Below are positions 1 to 17,977 of a stretch of 64,000 nt of DNA, in pieces. This DNA is from Bradysia coprophila (Eukaryota > Arthropoda > Insecta > Diptera > Sciaridae): positions 1,026,645-1,090,644 of the forward strand of contig NW_023503941.1 of NCBI RefSeq assembly GCF_014529535.1. The letters are read 5' to 3'. The notes under the pieces were generated by a model. The model was not told where the DNA came from and made no database searches. It worked only from the letters and a program-made list of their open reading frames with translations. Numbering within the stretch: the first letter of the stretch is position 1; each line of letters begins with the position of its first letter. Made by a program: the position numbers and the translations under genes.

Positions 1-3000
1 TGTTTTATATATATAAATTTGCTCTGATTGATTTATTCAGTATACGGTTTCTGTGTGGAAGATAAATGAAGACACTAATTAAAGCATTACGTCTTCAGTT
101 ATGAACATTATTTTCGGAAAAAAAAATTATATAAAATTCAGCATTTTATAGTCGGTCGCTGCAAGTCGAGGCAGTGTTGGCAGTGCTGGTAAAATATATC
201 TGCCGAAAAGACATTAATATTTCAGTAGCTATTTTCAGTCAACACTTTGTGTAGAGATGATGTCAAAATTTTATTACATCGAAATGAAGTGATATTGGCT
301 TTTAAACCAGTCATTTGTATAATGAACATTTTTCGTTCCTCTATTTTCTCTCTCTTGAACTACGCAAATTTGAAAATTGCGTAACGTAAAAATTGAGAAA
401 AGCTATACAACCACTGAAATAACATTCCTCCAGAAATAATCTTTCTGCTTCGATATCTACCACGAGTCATACGCACCAGAGCACAGTCAAAAGAAGAAGA
501 AGACGGAAGACAAAAAAAAAACCTTCCAATCCATTCAACTGGTCGTAATCTTTTTCTTTAGTTTTCTGAAGAAAATCGAGTTTTATTTTTCCATCTAATT
601 ATTTATTTAACATTTTTCACTAATTTATGAAAAATAAACTTACGTTCCATTGAAATAAAAGAAGTATGTGCATGTGTAATGTGTGCGGTGTACGTATTGG
701 CGTCGAGCCGTTCGCTACATTTTCTTCTTCTTTTACTTTGGTTTTCTAAATTCAATATACTATACACAGTGTGACTGTGATTAGTATGGTATATATGCAA
801 TATACATATATAATGTTGCTGAAATCGCTAAATTAAAATTAGATTAGTTTGGCGTCACACGTTCATCAGTACGCATCGTGTACGCAAATTACAAACACGC
901 ACAGTTTCATATTTAAATATATATCGATGGACGTAACATGCATATTTAACATGGCTGAATTTTCGTACAGTTTATTGTGTGTATATTGACCAGAGTCTCT
1001 TAAACCATTCGAAATGCTATTTGAGGATTTGAAGCAACTATAATTTAAATGGTTTCACTATTCAAACCAACAAGCGTGCCGACTTCTACGGTTAGCTGGG
1101 GAAGATCATCTTCAAGGACGTACGTTTGAAATGCCATCCACGTTAAAAAAAAAAAAAGTTCGTACAAATAAACGAATGAACGAAACATTTAACGAAACTA
1201 AAGTGAGGTTACGGTACCCTGAAGATGATCTTTTAGAAAGCAGGGTTTTGTTTGCCAAAAGTTAGATTTTTATCTCTAATGAACCAAAATGGAAGTCGGC
1301 GTGACATATGTTATAAACCGGCCATACCGCAGGGGTCTCTCGTTACTCTTATCCATTCGACGTCTCTTTGATCTGTCAAGGTATCACGTACTATCAGATC
1401 TCAGTTTCACAGAGGTAATCTTTAATAATTTCAAGAGGTAAACGTAGACAGCTTCTGAAAATGCCGTTTCGATGATTTTGAAAAATCGTATGGAAAATCA
1501 ACTCTAACGAAAAATTGTTTTGGAGAGATGCTCAAACCTCCAAAATAATTAATTTGGATTCGAAAAGTGGAGTATGAAGCGTCCGTAACGCAGTGGCCTA
1601 TACCAGGAATGCCAATTTTTCGAAATTCTATTCTGATAGCGTACTCTATGCATAAAAATGCAAACGTTTGAAAAGAACTTTTGATACAGTCTTAGTCTAC
1701 GGTTGTTAACAGCTGGTTTCATAACATCTGCCTAGATGTAAATTAGATGTGAAAATTCCAGTTGAATCAGAGGTTAAGAGCAAGATTTTATGTACCGGTG
1801 TAGTTTACTCATTTTCACAAACGTCACTTTTACGCACTAGTGCGTAAATATGATAATCCTTTTACGAACTACCTTGATCCTACTACTGTAAATAATGGTT
1901 ACTTATGTCATAGTTATAAGTCGAATGCAAAGTATTAGGCTCTAGATGTGTAAGAGACCGCAGGCCATGTGTCATAATAAACATCGTGCGCCTAATAAAG
2001 TACTTTAACCGGAATTCATACCACGATTTATGCAGACGATGCATCCAAAGTTTGCAAATTTTGCACATTATGACGTTGAGTCGCATAAAGATGGCTTTAG
2101 CTGAACATACAGAGCATTGCAGACTAGTGCCATCACACAACATATAGTTTTACAATGTTGTCAGAAGAAAATTTGTTTTATCTATGGCTTCCTACAGTCT
2201 GCTCGAAACAATCACTGTGCCATCGATCGATTATTATTACCGAAGAATGTGGGTGTATCTTTCACAAACTTCAATGCTTCCTCAATGTTTCTGTATTTGT
2301 GATTCGATCTTTAAAACGAGGAAGGGTACTCTGGTATCAATGGAATCCACAGTCTTATGAGAATTGAAAAATTAGGAAAATCCAAAATATTCTTATCCTG
2401 TGAATTTGCTTGACCCCGTTCATCAAAATCAGGTTCAGGCAGTTGACTCAATTGGAATTTTGATGTTTAATTTTGGGATGTACTGTACGCCAGTTGTCCT
2501 TTCACACACAATGCATTCTTCTACTTATGAAGCAGCACATCGATTGGACACCAACCTAATTGGATTCCAATCAATGATTTCGCCTCTCAGGAGAGGGATT
2601 CCGGCATCAGATATCTTTTCTCAATTCTGATAGACGCAGCAACAAACCCGACTGAACAACTGAAAAATAATTAATTTTTTATTCGACGGATTTTAGTCAA
2701 ATAAAATGCCTACTTCACATGACCTCCGGACTCTCCTACTGTAATTATTTTCAAATCGGCCCACAACCTTTTTCAGTACTTCATTCCATGCGCTCTATTT
2801 TCAGGTGATAGAACTTCACTCTTGTGAAATCAGCATGAAATGTCATAGCTGTGAAGTTGGCTTGCAAAAAAATAGAGCGCTGACATTAGTAATTTAATGA
2901 CGAAATTAGAAATGTAATAGAATTATACGAAAATCTAAAACATTTAGCTTTAGTTTCCTAACAGCGTTTCCCTATAGAATATAGGAAAGGTATTATTTTA

Positions 3001-3056
3001 GAATCGACGTAATAAACTTGACCAAAATTTAACGTTCTCCTCATCCGCACGCACTT
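1..3056. other. AT-rich sequence, no gene recognised
   Basis: No convincing coding exon, RNA gene or complete repeat was recognised. Short open frames around 2117-2630 match no family I know. The missing first SERCA exon(s) were looked for here and not found. The sequence around 1160-1230 resembles 61070-61130 (shared ACGAAAC ... AAGATGATCT stretch), so it is probably an old dispersed repeat. Confidence 0.5.
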
Positions 3057-3544
3057 AATTTCATTAGGAGCTACCTGAGTGATAGGCAACAGAAGGTAAT
3101 GATTAATGGATGCAGCTCCAGCTTCTCATCCCTCCGGTGGAGCTGAATGGGACTCTCATCGGCTATAGTGACACGGTCAAAGATCTTGGGACTCTAATTG
3201 ATAATCTGATGAACTGGCGAGCTCATGCCCTTTCGGTCTCGTTGAAAGTCTTTGCTGGACTTCGATGCTTCTGGCCTCATGCTGGCTTCCTCCCTAGATC
3301 CGTCAAGTCTGGTCAAGTCTCTTCTGATGCCTCATTTCACGTACTGCTCGAAGGTCATGGGAAGGTTGCAGGCTTCGACGAAGAAGGTTCTAGAGAAGGC
3401 ATTTAAGGGTTGCATTAGGTTCGTTTGTGGCTTGGGCCGTTATGACTCCACCGCATCAGCCAGCAATGTGCTTCTTGGCTGCGACTTGTTCTCATATTTC
3501 GATTTCTTGTCATGCATTCTAATGCATAAGACGTTACTCCTTAA
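3057..3544 (+). pseudogene. Degenerate non-LTR retrotransposon reverse transcriptase fragment (Jockey-like)
   Basis: Translated pieces match the palm-to-thumb end of insect non-LTR reverse transcriptases. RSYLSDRQQKVMING starts at 3066, LNGTLIGYSDTVKDLGTLID follows in a second frame from about 3142, and LVKSLLMPHFTYC then RFVCGLGRYDS appear in a third frame from about 3310. These normally sit in one continuous protein. The stretch between the first two pieces is deleted, and at least one further frameshift separates the second and third. The element is split by the hAT insertion at 3545; its last bases and AATAAACTAAACTAAACTAA tail resume at 6078. It cannot encode a working enzyme. Assignment to the Jockey-type group is from recalled family sequence. 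Confidence 0.8.
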
Positions 3545-6069
3545 CAGAGCCGGATTATAAGGCGGGCCAAGCGGGCCGGGCCCGGGCGCTGGGAAAATTA
3601 GGGGCGCTGGGAAAATTAGGGGCGCTGAGAATTTAAGACTAAAGTACACAAGCAAAATGTACACCAATCAAAGTGAGGTTTAGATCTCGGTTTTGTTACA
3701 GTGTTCTTGCTCAGTTATTATCGATTAACGTCATTTTTTCTGTATAAATGGAATTCGTTTAAAAACGGTCCTATTGAAATCGGACGCATTTATATGTGCC
3801 TAGATAGGTAATAATCCATAGAAGCCACAACTATTTTTTTAAAAAGTACTCAACTCTTATCCAGTGGTATAACTGATCGAATACTGAAAACATTCCTTTT
3901 TCTTGTGGAGGTATCTCCATAAACATGAAACGTACAAGGTCATGTGAAGTGGCATTACAAAGGTAATTACATGCACTTTCGGGACAAATGAGGTCTTGTT
4001 TCGTTTAAATTTTATTTGAACTGAGATATGAACGGCTGGAAAAATGCTTAAAATTTGACTACACCGGTGAACATCTGATGGTTACTATGCATACAAAAAA
4101 TAACGAAGACATCAGCTGTTGCTACTGGTCTTAGCTTTCCAATGACACCAAACATACATGGGTTGTGACATGATGAATGTCCCTTTGAACTTCAAAGTTT
4201 GAAGTATAAATCGGAGACTCAGTTAATCTACTCGAATATTTCCTGGCATTTTCAAAATTTTATCAAAAAATATTTTTTCTGTGGCAGTAACAGCTGCTGA
4301 CTTACGTTTGCGATATCAGCGAACATCAACAAATTTAAAACTGTTTTAAGTAACAAATTTCTGTTCACAATTACCTTTCCAATGACATGTATCTGGAGAT
4401 ACCTCCTCTTATAAGTAAAGTGCAGGGATTCCACGCACTCACTTTTCTCACTTTTTACAACTAATTTCAACATGTGAAAAAGTGAGCAACTATTTGCTCG
4501 ATTTCTCACTTTTTTCAACTATTTTTAGTCCGTTCACTCACTTTTTTCAAAACCACTTAAAACAGGCTGGAAACCATGTTAGATTTGTGAAATTTCGCCT
4601 GCGGCGCTCGAAACTCTCCTTTTTTTTCTAGTCTTGTACATTATCATTTAGTAATGTTACCTCTGGAGTTAGTGTACGCAGAAACTTTGCGTCGACTCCA
4701 ATCTACTTTTTGATTCTACCACGAGCTTGTGCCATTGCTTGAGTCATTCAAACAGAACGCACGCTTATTATGGTGGAGCTGATCAGAGCTTCAAAGCTGT
4801 CAGTTCAGTTACAGGTAACCTGTAACTGTCATACAAATTTTCCTGGTAACTCTCCAGGTTTCAGATCAGGTATGGATTAAGTCTCAATGAAACAAACGTC
4901 AAATGAAAACAGCAGACACAAGAACAAGAGTTTCATGTTGAGCTCGAAAATAGTTAGTTTATTGAAATCCTGATGAGGAAGGATGAAAGTCTGTTTGATT
5001 GACCATAAAAATTACACCAAAGCTTCTCACACGCAACCTCCATTAAAGTTCTGTAGCGCCGTAATTGTTCTATCAATTTCCAACAGAAATGATTATTTTT
5101 TATGCATATCGGGTCCATAATGTCAACAGAAATCGGCACAAAAAATGAGGTTCTGCTTTTCAGTCAATTTTATCTGCCGATTTCTCTTGAACGTTACAAA
5201 TTTTTCTCAAGCCTTCCAGACTGAGTCATAGGAAATGTAAGAAGTAAGATGGGGGTAACGAACGGATGTCCTCAATGTTCTCCACATCAAAGTTTACGAC
5301 AACCTGGATTCTTTCTGAATTTACAACCATTTTCTCACAAGCAATTCATGATGATTCGAAAAGTGCTGATGTGATGGAACAAAGTTCTATTTGAGTTTGA
5401 CGAATTTTAATTTTTAGAAACTTACTTGCGGAATAACTTTGGCTTCGCGTAAAAACAGGGTACAAATTTCCCGAAAACTGACTTTTTTACCTACTTTTAG
5501 ATCAGAAAATCAACTATTTCTAGCGACTATTTTCGTGACTTATGCTCACTTTTCGACTTTTTCATTATAAATTCTCCGTGGAATCCCTGAAAGTGCATGT
5601 TTCCTGTTTTCGATCAGCTTCCGCTGTTGAGGATTGAGGATTTTTAATAAAAATAGTTTTGCCTTCTATGGGCACGTCTGGTAGGACTGTTTTCAAAAGA
5701 ATTCGGGTATTAAATGAGTTGCAAGCGATAAACGTCGCGGGAGACAAAATACAAAGAAAAACGTTTGATAACCGGAAAATCGGGTAATATGTTGAGATCA
5801 TTTTTCACTAAGTCGAGCTGGTGAACCAAAAAAAAAAAATTAGCTCGCTCCGCTCGCAACTCTACGTTCATTTCTATCACAAGAAATCCAAGTAGGAATT
5901 TATTGGTCACTTCAAATTAAAATTCACAAGCAAACATAATTTAGACAACTTTTCTTAAAATTTAATTTCATTTTGTGTCTAAAAAAAATTGATAAATTTC
6001 GTTTTTCACATTTTTGAGCGGCGCTGTAATCTTCCAGCCCAGGGCGCTGGAAATGATAATCCGGCACTG
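3545..6069. mobile_element. Non-autonomous hAT-type element, 8-bp TSD CTCCTTAA
   Basis: The left end reads CAGAGCCGGATTAT and the right end ATAATCCGGCACTG, giving inverted repeats with one mismatch. Direct copies of CTCCTTAA flank it at 3537-3544 and 6070-6077. An 8-bp duplication with CAG..CTG ends is the hAT superfamily signature. Near the left end is a GC-rich block with a repeated GGGCGCTG motif. No transposase frame is visible in 2525 bp, so it is non-autonomous. It sits inside the retrotransposon fragment, so it is younger than it. Internal stretches near 3900-4400 resemble repeats at 20000-20300 and 61860-62280. Confidence 0.9.
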
Positions 6070-6077
6070 CTCCTTAA

Positions 6078-6125
6078 GGAGCCTCGTTACTCATATTATG
6101 ACATAAATAAACTAAACTAAACTAA
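6078..6125 (+). pseudogene. 3' tail of the interrupted non-LTR retrotransposon
   Basis: The frame of the reverse transcriptase fragment resumes after the hAT element and ends in a repeated TAAACTAAAC tract, typical of the 3' ends of some insect non-LTR elements. Removing the hAT element and one TSD copy rejoins it to 3544. Confidence 0.65.
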
Positions 6126-6231
6126 CGCTCTTGAACCGTAACTTTATCTTTGAACGTCTTATAAAATTAGCCATAAATGTGTGCTTGGATAACGATTAGC
6201 GCATCGATTGACGTAGCCCAATCCTGCCTAA

Positions 6232-11133
<4,902 letters not shown>

Positions 11134-12300
11134 AAAAACAAAAATCATTTACTTAAAAAAACAAACAAAATTTGCATAAAAGAAAACAAAATAAGTAAAA
11201 AAAAACCAACCAACCAAACCAACAACAAAACTTAAAACAATAAGTAAAAGCAAGAACCATCAACCACATCAACCACAAATTAAAACAAAAAAAATCAGAA
11301 CAAAAAACCAAACAAAAATTAAATTTTTTTTTTGTTTGATTTTTGACCATTAAAAACCGAAATTAAAATTAAAAAAATTTAAAACAAACTAAAACCAAAT
11401 GCGATAGAAAAACATGATTGAAACGAATTGATAATAACCACCACTAATAATAACCGCAAAACCACCATCCAGAGAGCGATCGAAAGTCAAACCGTTTCGC
11501 TGTATATAGTTTGTGGGTTTTAAATTAATTTAGTGAATTTGATTGGAAGATTGCAAAGAGTGAGAAAGATTAATTGTTTGGGGGAAATAAAATCAAACGT
11601 AAGAGCAAATTTTACTGTCAGTGGATGAAATGAGTGTGACTACCATTTACGATTACAATGTGACTTACTCGTTCGTCCCGGTTTGATTTTTGTTTTCATT
11701 TTTTATTTCCTTCGAAAGAATTTATTTAATTTTTTTTTGGTTCTTGTTTGTGCGTGCATGTGTGTGTGTGATGTGTTTGTTTTCGTTTTAATTTTTCTTT
11801 TTGTTGATTTTCTTTTCGTTTTACTTTTATTTTTAAGTAGGAATCCAATTTATACTTTAAATTTAGTCATTTAATTCAACACGGAAAATTAAAATTGAAA
11901 AAAAAACAGACACACAAACACCCACATCCATTCACTATACATCACGAAATGTACAACAATTGCATTCAATCATGATTTTTAACCACTCCTACCATCAACC
12001 ACTGTTTGTTTTTGATATTTTTTTTTTTTAATTATTATTTTTCGTTTATATGTGAATGAACTGATAATATTTTGATACAAAGCAGAAACCAGCAACAGCA
12101 AAAGCATTAAAATTGAAAATACGAAAAATTGATTAACCAAAACCACACGTAAATAACGACACACTTTTCGATTTATTGTTTTCTTTTCTTTTCTTTTTTT
12201 GGTAAATAATTTATTTTAAATTAAGTTAAATAAAAGAAACAAGAAGATAGAATATCACAACATCCATATACGAATGAGTTCCGACTGTTGTTGTAAAACT
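11134..12300 (+). other. Probable 3' UTR of the long SERCA transcript
   Basis: A-rich and T-rich noncoding sequence follows the stop codon. Poly(A) signals AATAAA occur at 11586-11591 and 12229-12234. No other gene is visible. It is also the first part of the intron spliced out for the short isoform. Confidence 0.6.
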
Positions 12301-12455
12301 TAATTTAATACAATTGAGTGTAATGCGAGTGAATTTGTGCATTTACCCGAAATTCCAGTTTGTGTTTTTTTCTTATAATTTTCCCATCCACAATTAGCAC
12401 GGAACGCATTACCCAAAATCCGGAGACATTTCTGTGTGTGATACGATATCCGATT

Positions 12456-13295
12456 CAGGCATGAGCGCCGACGGAGAAACCTCGGCGGCGGCTAGCCGAA
12501 AAAAATTTCTCGGCGGCGGCGAAAAAGTCGGCTTGAGCCGGCTGAAAACGGCTCGGCTGGAGGTTTCTTTTAACTTTTTTTTTTTTCAAAATATTAACCT
12601 TTAGATAAATTCATGGAAAATGAACTAGTAAGCATGAAAATGAAATTGTACGGAAAGCGAAAATGTAGGTAGATTAGGTTGTTCAAAGTGCAAGTGGAAC
12701 TGGTCTTGTTACAAGCAAGTCTCTAAGTCTAAGGTTCACTAACGCGTCAAGTTTTATTGCCTCAAAACTTGAACTAAATGGAAAATCATGCTCCAGTACA
12801 CTCATTTAACTCATTAAGAAAATGGTTTTCGATAAGAAATCGAAAGCTCACGAAAATCAAGTAAAAATTGAAAAGAAAAAAAAATCGAGAAAATTCGCAA
12901 AGATCGATAAAGTTTTCTCAAATTTGTGAATTAACTGATTGTGCGCCTTCGGCTCGTTCCGCAAAGGTCATACTTGCCAAAACAACAAACTTAGAAGCGA
13001 GGACGTAATATACCATTCTGGAAAATTCATGAAAATTCAAGAAAATTTTAAAAATTTTCTTAATTTTGAAAAAAAAATAATTCAAAAAGTACTTGAGCTG
13101 CTTAGGATCAACAGGAATCTCGGTTTTCAAAATTATTTCACCCATTCACCTTTCGAAATCTTTATTTCATTTTCCAGCCGTTTCAAGCCGGCCTGAGCCG
13201 TGTTTTTTGGCACCGGCTAGGCTGCGGCGCGGCTTGCTCAAAAATGGCCGGCGGCGGCTTGATCGGCGGCTTATTTTCGGCGGCGCTCATGCCTG
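12456..13295. mobile_element. GGC-rich hAT-type element, copy 1 (840 bp), TSD ATCCGATT
   Basis: The ends are CAGGCATGAGCGCCG and CGGCGCTCATGCCTG, flanked by exact direct repeats ATCCGATT at 12448-12455 and 13296-13303. The terminal ~110 bp at each side are runs of CGGCGGC-type triplets and GCCGGC motifs; the centre is AT-rich and carries no transposase. A second copy of nearly the same length, in opposite orientation, is at 58033-58865. It lies in the SERCA intron between the alternative ends. Confidence 0.93.
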
Positions 13296-14481
13296 ATCCG
13301 ATTTCGCGCTTACCTCTAACATTTCACATATTTCTAGCCGGTTCAACTATATTCACAGTCAATGGTTGTTCAGTTTCTTAACTCATCCAATCTAACGTTT
13401 TGAATGTCCAACATGATCCCGTTATTAGCATCTTACCGGTAGAATACCTGCTAGAGAGACACTAACGCAAATTTGCAACATTTTTTTTTGTGCGAGTAAT
13501 TTTAAACCGAAACCTGCAATCAATTGCACACTATACCACGGCCAGATCCCAACTGATTGTCGTGGCAACCATTTTTAGGTGTCCCATATTACGGTTGCAT
13601 AATCCATTTTGTCTGTGTGGAAATAGTGCGGTATTCTGGTAACGTAATGGCATAGCCTATTCTAGGAATTAGATCCCTTCTAGTCTTCAAGAATTCCCTG
13701 AAAATTCTTGAAAATTCTCAAAATTCTTGAAAATTTGGTAAAATTCCTGAAAATTCTCAAAAACCCTTCCCTAAAATAGGCTACGCCGTAGCCCATTCTC
13801 GTGAGTCATGCTTCTCCGAAGTTAACGACTGCTTGATTGTTACGGATACTCAAAAACTGCGACTCATTTAGCATTATGACTCTTCACAATTATTCTCTCA
13901 ATTTTTTGTTTTTCGAATCCTTGAAAGTAGTAGATTTAGCAATAGTTCAGCAAGACTGACGACAATCCGAGGATTACGACAAGCCAACAGAAATGACTAT
14001 AATCTAGCCTTACGCCCATGTGGTTCCCTGTTATCGGGTTGTTTTTACTTCCTCAATTTAAGTTGAACCAAATATGAGATCCGATGATCATGCCATCGAG
14101 TTGCGTCAATTCATATCACAGAACTCAACGATTGCAATTTAACGAAAGTTTCTTAGGTTGCGTATCGTCTCATCAAATCGAAACATTTAGGATGGTATAC
14201 TCGGCCGTCAGTGGTTACATTGGAAACAATTCCAGTAAAAGCTCTGCCACAAAAGCTTTTAAAATTGATTTGGTTGGCCATGAAAGTTAATTCATAGAAG
14301 TTTCATTTCAAATCAATTTCAATCAAATCTCATTCACATTAACCGCAAAATATCAACAAATTCCAATGTTTCAATCGTAATAATAATGCATCCCAGTGCC
14401 GTTCATAAAATTGCTGTTTTTATTTTCTGTCCAATCAAACACATTACACAAATGCATAAAAGTTGATTTAAAGTCTCATCC

Positions 14482-14500
14482 CACACACACACACACACAC
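14482..14500. repeat. (CA)n microsatellite
   Basis: Uninterrupted CA dinucleotides over about 19 bp. Confidence 0.95.
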
Positions 14501-16470
14501 AATTACACACCCAAAAAATTTACTCACATTCAACCGACGGAGCTATACGATTTATATTTGAGAAAAGGAGAAAGAATGAAAACGAAACACTGAACATTAT
14601 GTGGTTGGAACAGTTCGGTAGACACGATTTTCTGAATAGTTTTTGGTCGTCAAATTGATTTTGTTGTTAAAGTATATAGGAAAATGGAATGGTTAACCGA
14701 AATATTTGATGTAGAGATATAATTGAGTGCCTAATTTTAGTCGTTTACATTTACATAAATTATGGTGTAGATAGTGAAAACAAAATGGGTTTCAATCGGG
14801 ACTCCTAAGCTTTTTCGTTCCATTTTTTTCTTTCTTTCATTCATTCATTCAGTTGGCAAGAAAATCATTTCTATCTCTACGGTCGCAGTGATCCGTTATT
14901 TCAGCGAATCGACACTTTGTTGGTTGTTGATTCGAAGACAAAAGAATAAAGCGATAGATTCGGATGGGTATGCTAATAAGTCACGGGAAATGTTAAAAAT
15001 GATTCGATTAGTTAATGGCCGGACGATGGGAAAGTTACAGGTCGTACAGTGCGTTAGCTTTGATGCTTCCAGTCTCGAGAAAAAATAATAAAAAAAATTC
15101 CAAAGGATCACTGCGACTAGTAGAGAGACAATGTGAAAGGTAAAATCGAAATTCTTTTCACATTCAACGGTGCAATAGGAACATTAGAAAAGTAAACAAT
15201 CATTGATCTATCAACAAATATAATCACTTTTCCATGCGTTTCAAGGCGTTGTTCTCACTTTAAGCAGCGTCGAATTGCACAGTTTTGTTTTTAAGGGAAA
15301 ACTTTTCGTTTATATTGCGCTTAAATTTTCGGAGTCATTTTTAGACATTAACATTAAATGGCCAAATTTTTACCTAGAGTTGACACTTTAAAAGTTAAAT
15401 CGACGGACAGTTTGAGTAGAATCGTTTAAAAGGGAATTTTAACGGAAAAGAATGCGACGAGGCAGAAGAAGAAGTAAAAAGAAGAAGAAGTAAAAAAGCG
15501 TTCAATAAAATCGTTTTTTAGTTTTTAACTTAATAAATTTCTCTTTTTTGTATATAATGCGAATAATTTATAGAAAAAGAAAACAAAAAAAATGTTTTAC
15601 TTAATTTATCCAGTCAATCTTACAAACGGATGAAAACAGTAACGGCCGGTTAGTACAAAATTTATGAAAAATATCAGAAAAATGCTTAAAAAACTGTGGA
15701 TCGGTTCAAAAGTTCAAAAAAAAATGAACGGAAAAAGTACTGGAATCATATTGTAGCAGGCCATCAATCATTATATGGAAATTAGGTCGATTTCAATCGA
15801 TTTTCGATTAAAATCAATCAGACGGCGCACTGCAATTTGACGATTTCAGTGGATTCTTCTTTCCACTGTGGTTGGATCGACATTCGATTTTTCATGCATT
15901 TTTCACATATTTTTCACTAATCTTGTACTTCATCCAAATCTTCATCGTAAACACACATTAGTTTACCGGTCTCGTAATATTTTTTCACTTGAAGATTTAA
16001 ATTTCTTCATCGTTCTCAATATAGTAAGCAACGTGTATTTATTCTGCCGATAGCGACATCTAACACTTTAAAAAACAACAAATCTTTCGAGAAAAAAGAG
16101 AGTAGAATTTAGCCGAATGAAACATAAATATATCTAAATTAGTGAAAGAAATTGAATAACAAAACAAAAATGAATACAGAAGAAGTAGTAGACGATACTT
16201 TTAATGAATGAATAGAATACAGTTCAACTAACAAACGTTTTTAGATCGCGAGCCTGTGTGCCGATCAGTCCTTCATAAATCAAAATCATTCCAAATTACA
16301 CTACCCCGATACGAAAGATACTCATGGTCTACGATTTTTGACCACGAGAAGTCCACCATAACAAGGTATGTCCTTGCAGAAAGTACAAATTGGTATCAAT
16401 AACGAAGGTGTAGAGCTACCAAATGAAGAATTTGAAAATAAACATTTTTTCTCGAAAAATCGAAGAGTAA

Positions 16471-16620
16471 AGTGCCCATTCCACTTAAAAAAAGTACGCC
16501 GTGAGAGAGCCGTTAGAGCGCCGTGAGAGAGCAAACTGTCAAATAAACAAAGAAAAATTGAAAAAATTCAATTTTGTCTCTCACACGGAGTACTTTTTTT
16601 GGTAAAAGGAAACTAAGCAT
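16471..16620. mobile_element. PIF/Harbinger-like MITE (150 bp), TSD TAA
   Basis: The ends AGTGCCCATTCCACTT and the complement of GGAAACTAAGCAT form imperfect inverted repeats that continue to AAAAAAAGTAC, with TAA on each side (16468-16470, 16621-16623). The interior has GAGAGAGC motifs and CTGTCAAATAAAC. It is related to the copies at 24367 (truncated), 48973, 49262 and 59604. Confidence 0.75.
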
Positions 16621-17241
16621 TAAGAATGTCGTTCGTATCGGGCATTTGTATATTATGACAAAGGTTTGGAACAGTGGCTTTATGACAGACTGATCATCAC
16701 ACATGCTCTCTCGGTCTATTACATTTTAATAAAAATTCAAACAAAGCATTTTTCTCATTACGTTTAGCGTTAGGTAATTATTATACAAAATATTTAAAGA
16801 AAACAAAAAAATTGAATAAAAAACAAGTGAAAAGAAACATTATTAAAAGTAAACAAAAAAAAATATTTTAAGCTCTGTAAGTTGCTCGAAATAGATTGAC
16901 TAGTTTTAACAAATTAAACAAACAAAAAAAATTTAGGGAATTTTTAATGAAAAATGTGTAAGAGATTAAACAAAAACAACCAACCACTTACCTAGCTGAT
17001 ATAAATATTATTGTGTTGCTAAATGAATACAAAACTTTTGTCTGAGAAAATACAAGTTAAACGAGAGATGATTTTTAATTAAAGGAAAAAAGAAACAGAA
17101 AAAAAACCGAAGGATAAAAACTATCGTTTGATTAATAATGTAGTTCGATGAATGATTACGATACCCATTTTAACCGCTACAGGCAATGATTAGATGTGCT
17201 TCGACGTAAACCAAATATCGATAAAAATAGAGAAACGCAGT

Positions 17242-17423
17242 CAGGACTTATTTTAGTGAAGTTTAATTCTTAAAAACTCTGAATAATTCCGAAAATTTCT
17301 GAGAGAATTCCGGAAAAATCCGGAGAAAAAACTCTGATTTTTTCGGAATTCTTTCAGATATTTTCGGAATTATTCGGAGGTTTCTAAATTTTTCAGAATT
17401 AAAATTCTCTAAAATGAGCCCTA
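17242..17423. mobile_element. Hairpin hAT-type MITE (182 bp), TSD AACGCAGT
   Basis: Flanking copies of AACGCAGT lie at 17234-17241 and 17424-17431. The ends are CAGGACTTATTTTAG and CTAAAATGAGCCCTA. The whole element folds back on itself: CCGAATAATTCCGAAAAT-type arms face each other around a CCGGA centre. Part of it was copied by the tandem duplication described next. Confidence 0.85.
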
Positions 17424-17977
17424 AACGCAGTCCGAAAATTCATTTCAACTTAATTTTTTTTTTCAATTTTCTGTTCGGACATCATTGACTGTTCGTTGTC
17501 AAACCAGCAGTTTTCCTTTTAAATAAATTCATTTTATCCCAGAAATAAAAATCGCGCGCGGAATGCAAATATAAGTTCGTATACGTTCTGAACGATTCGT
17601 TCATTCTTTTGCAACTTTTCTGAAAAACTCCGAATAATTCCGAAAATTTCTGAGAGAATTCCGGAAAAATCCGGAGAAAAAACTTTGATTTTTTCGGAAT
17701 TCTTTCAGATATTTTCGGAATTATTCGGAGGTTTCTAAATTTTTCAGAATTAAAATTCTCTAAAATGAGCCCTGAACGCAGTCCGAAAATTCATTTCAAC
17801 TTAATTTTTTTTTTTTCAATTTTCTGTTCCGACATCATTGACTGCTCGTTGTCAAACCAGCAGTTTTCCTTTTAAATAAATTCATTTTATCCCAGAAATA
17901 AAAATCGCGCGCGGAATGCAAATATAAGTTCGTATACGTTCTGAACGATTCGTTCAGTCTTTTGCAACTTTTCTGAT
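17275..17977. repeat. Tandem segmental duplication, period about 351-353 bp
   Basis: Sequence from about 17275-17625 is repeated at about 17626-17977 with very few differences (mainly T-run length). The second copy includes the right part of the 17242 MITE and its right flank but lacks the MITE's left end, so the duplication happened after the insertion. In the second copy the MITE end reads GAGCCCTG, the expected complement of CAGGGCTC. Confidence 0.93.

Larger units (their letters stand above)
13296..17233. other. SERCA alternative-end intron, mostly unassigned
   Basis: This is AT-rich intronic sequence. It includes a run of AAAATTCTTGAAAATT-like motifs at about 13690-13770 bracketed by TAGCCTATT/AATAGGCTA, a CA microsatellite at 14482-14500, a GAAGAAG tract at about 15465-15495, and the small MITE at 16471. 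Short open frames here look like chance. Confidence 0.5.

Noticed and set aside
2400..2630. Possible coding fragment (76 codons)
   Set aside because: No recognisable domain, overlapping frames of similar length, no splice support.
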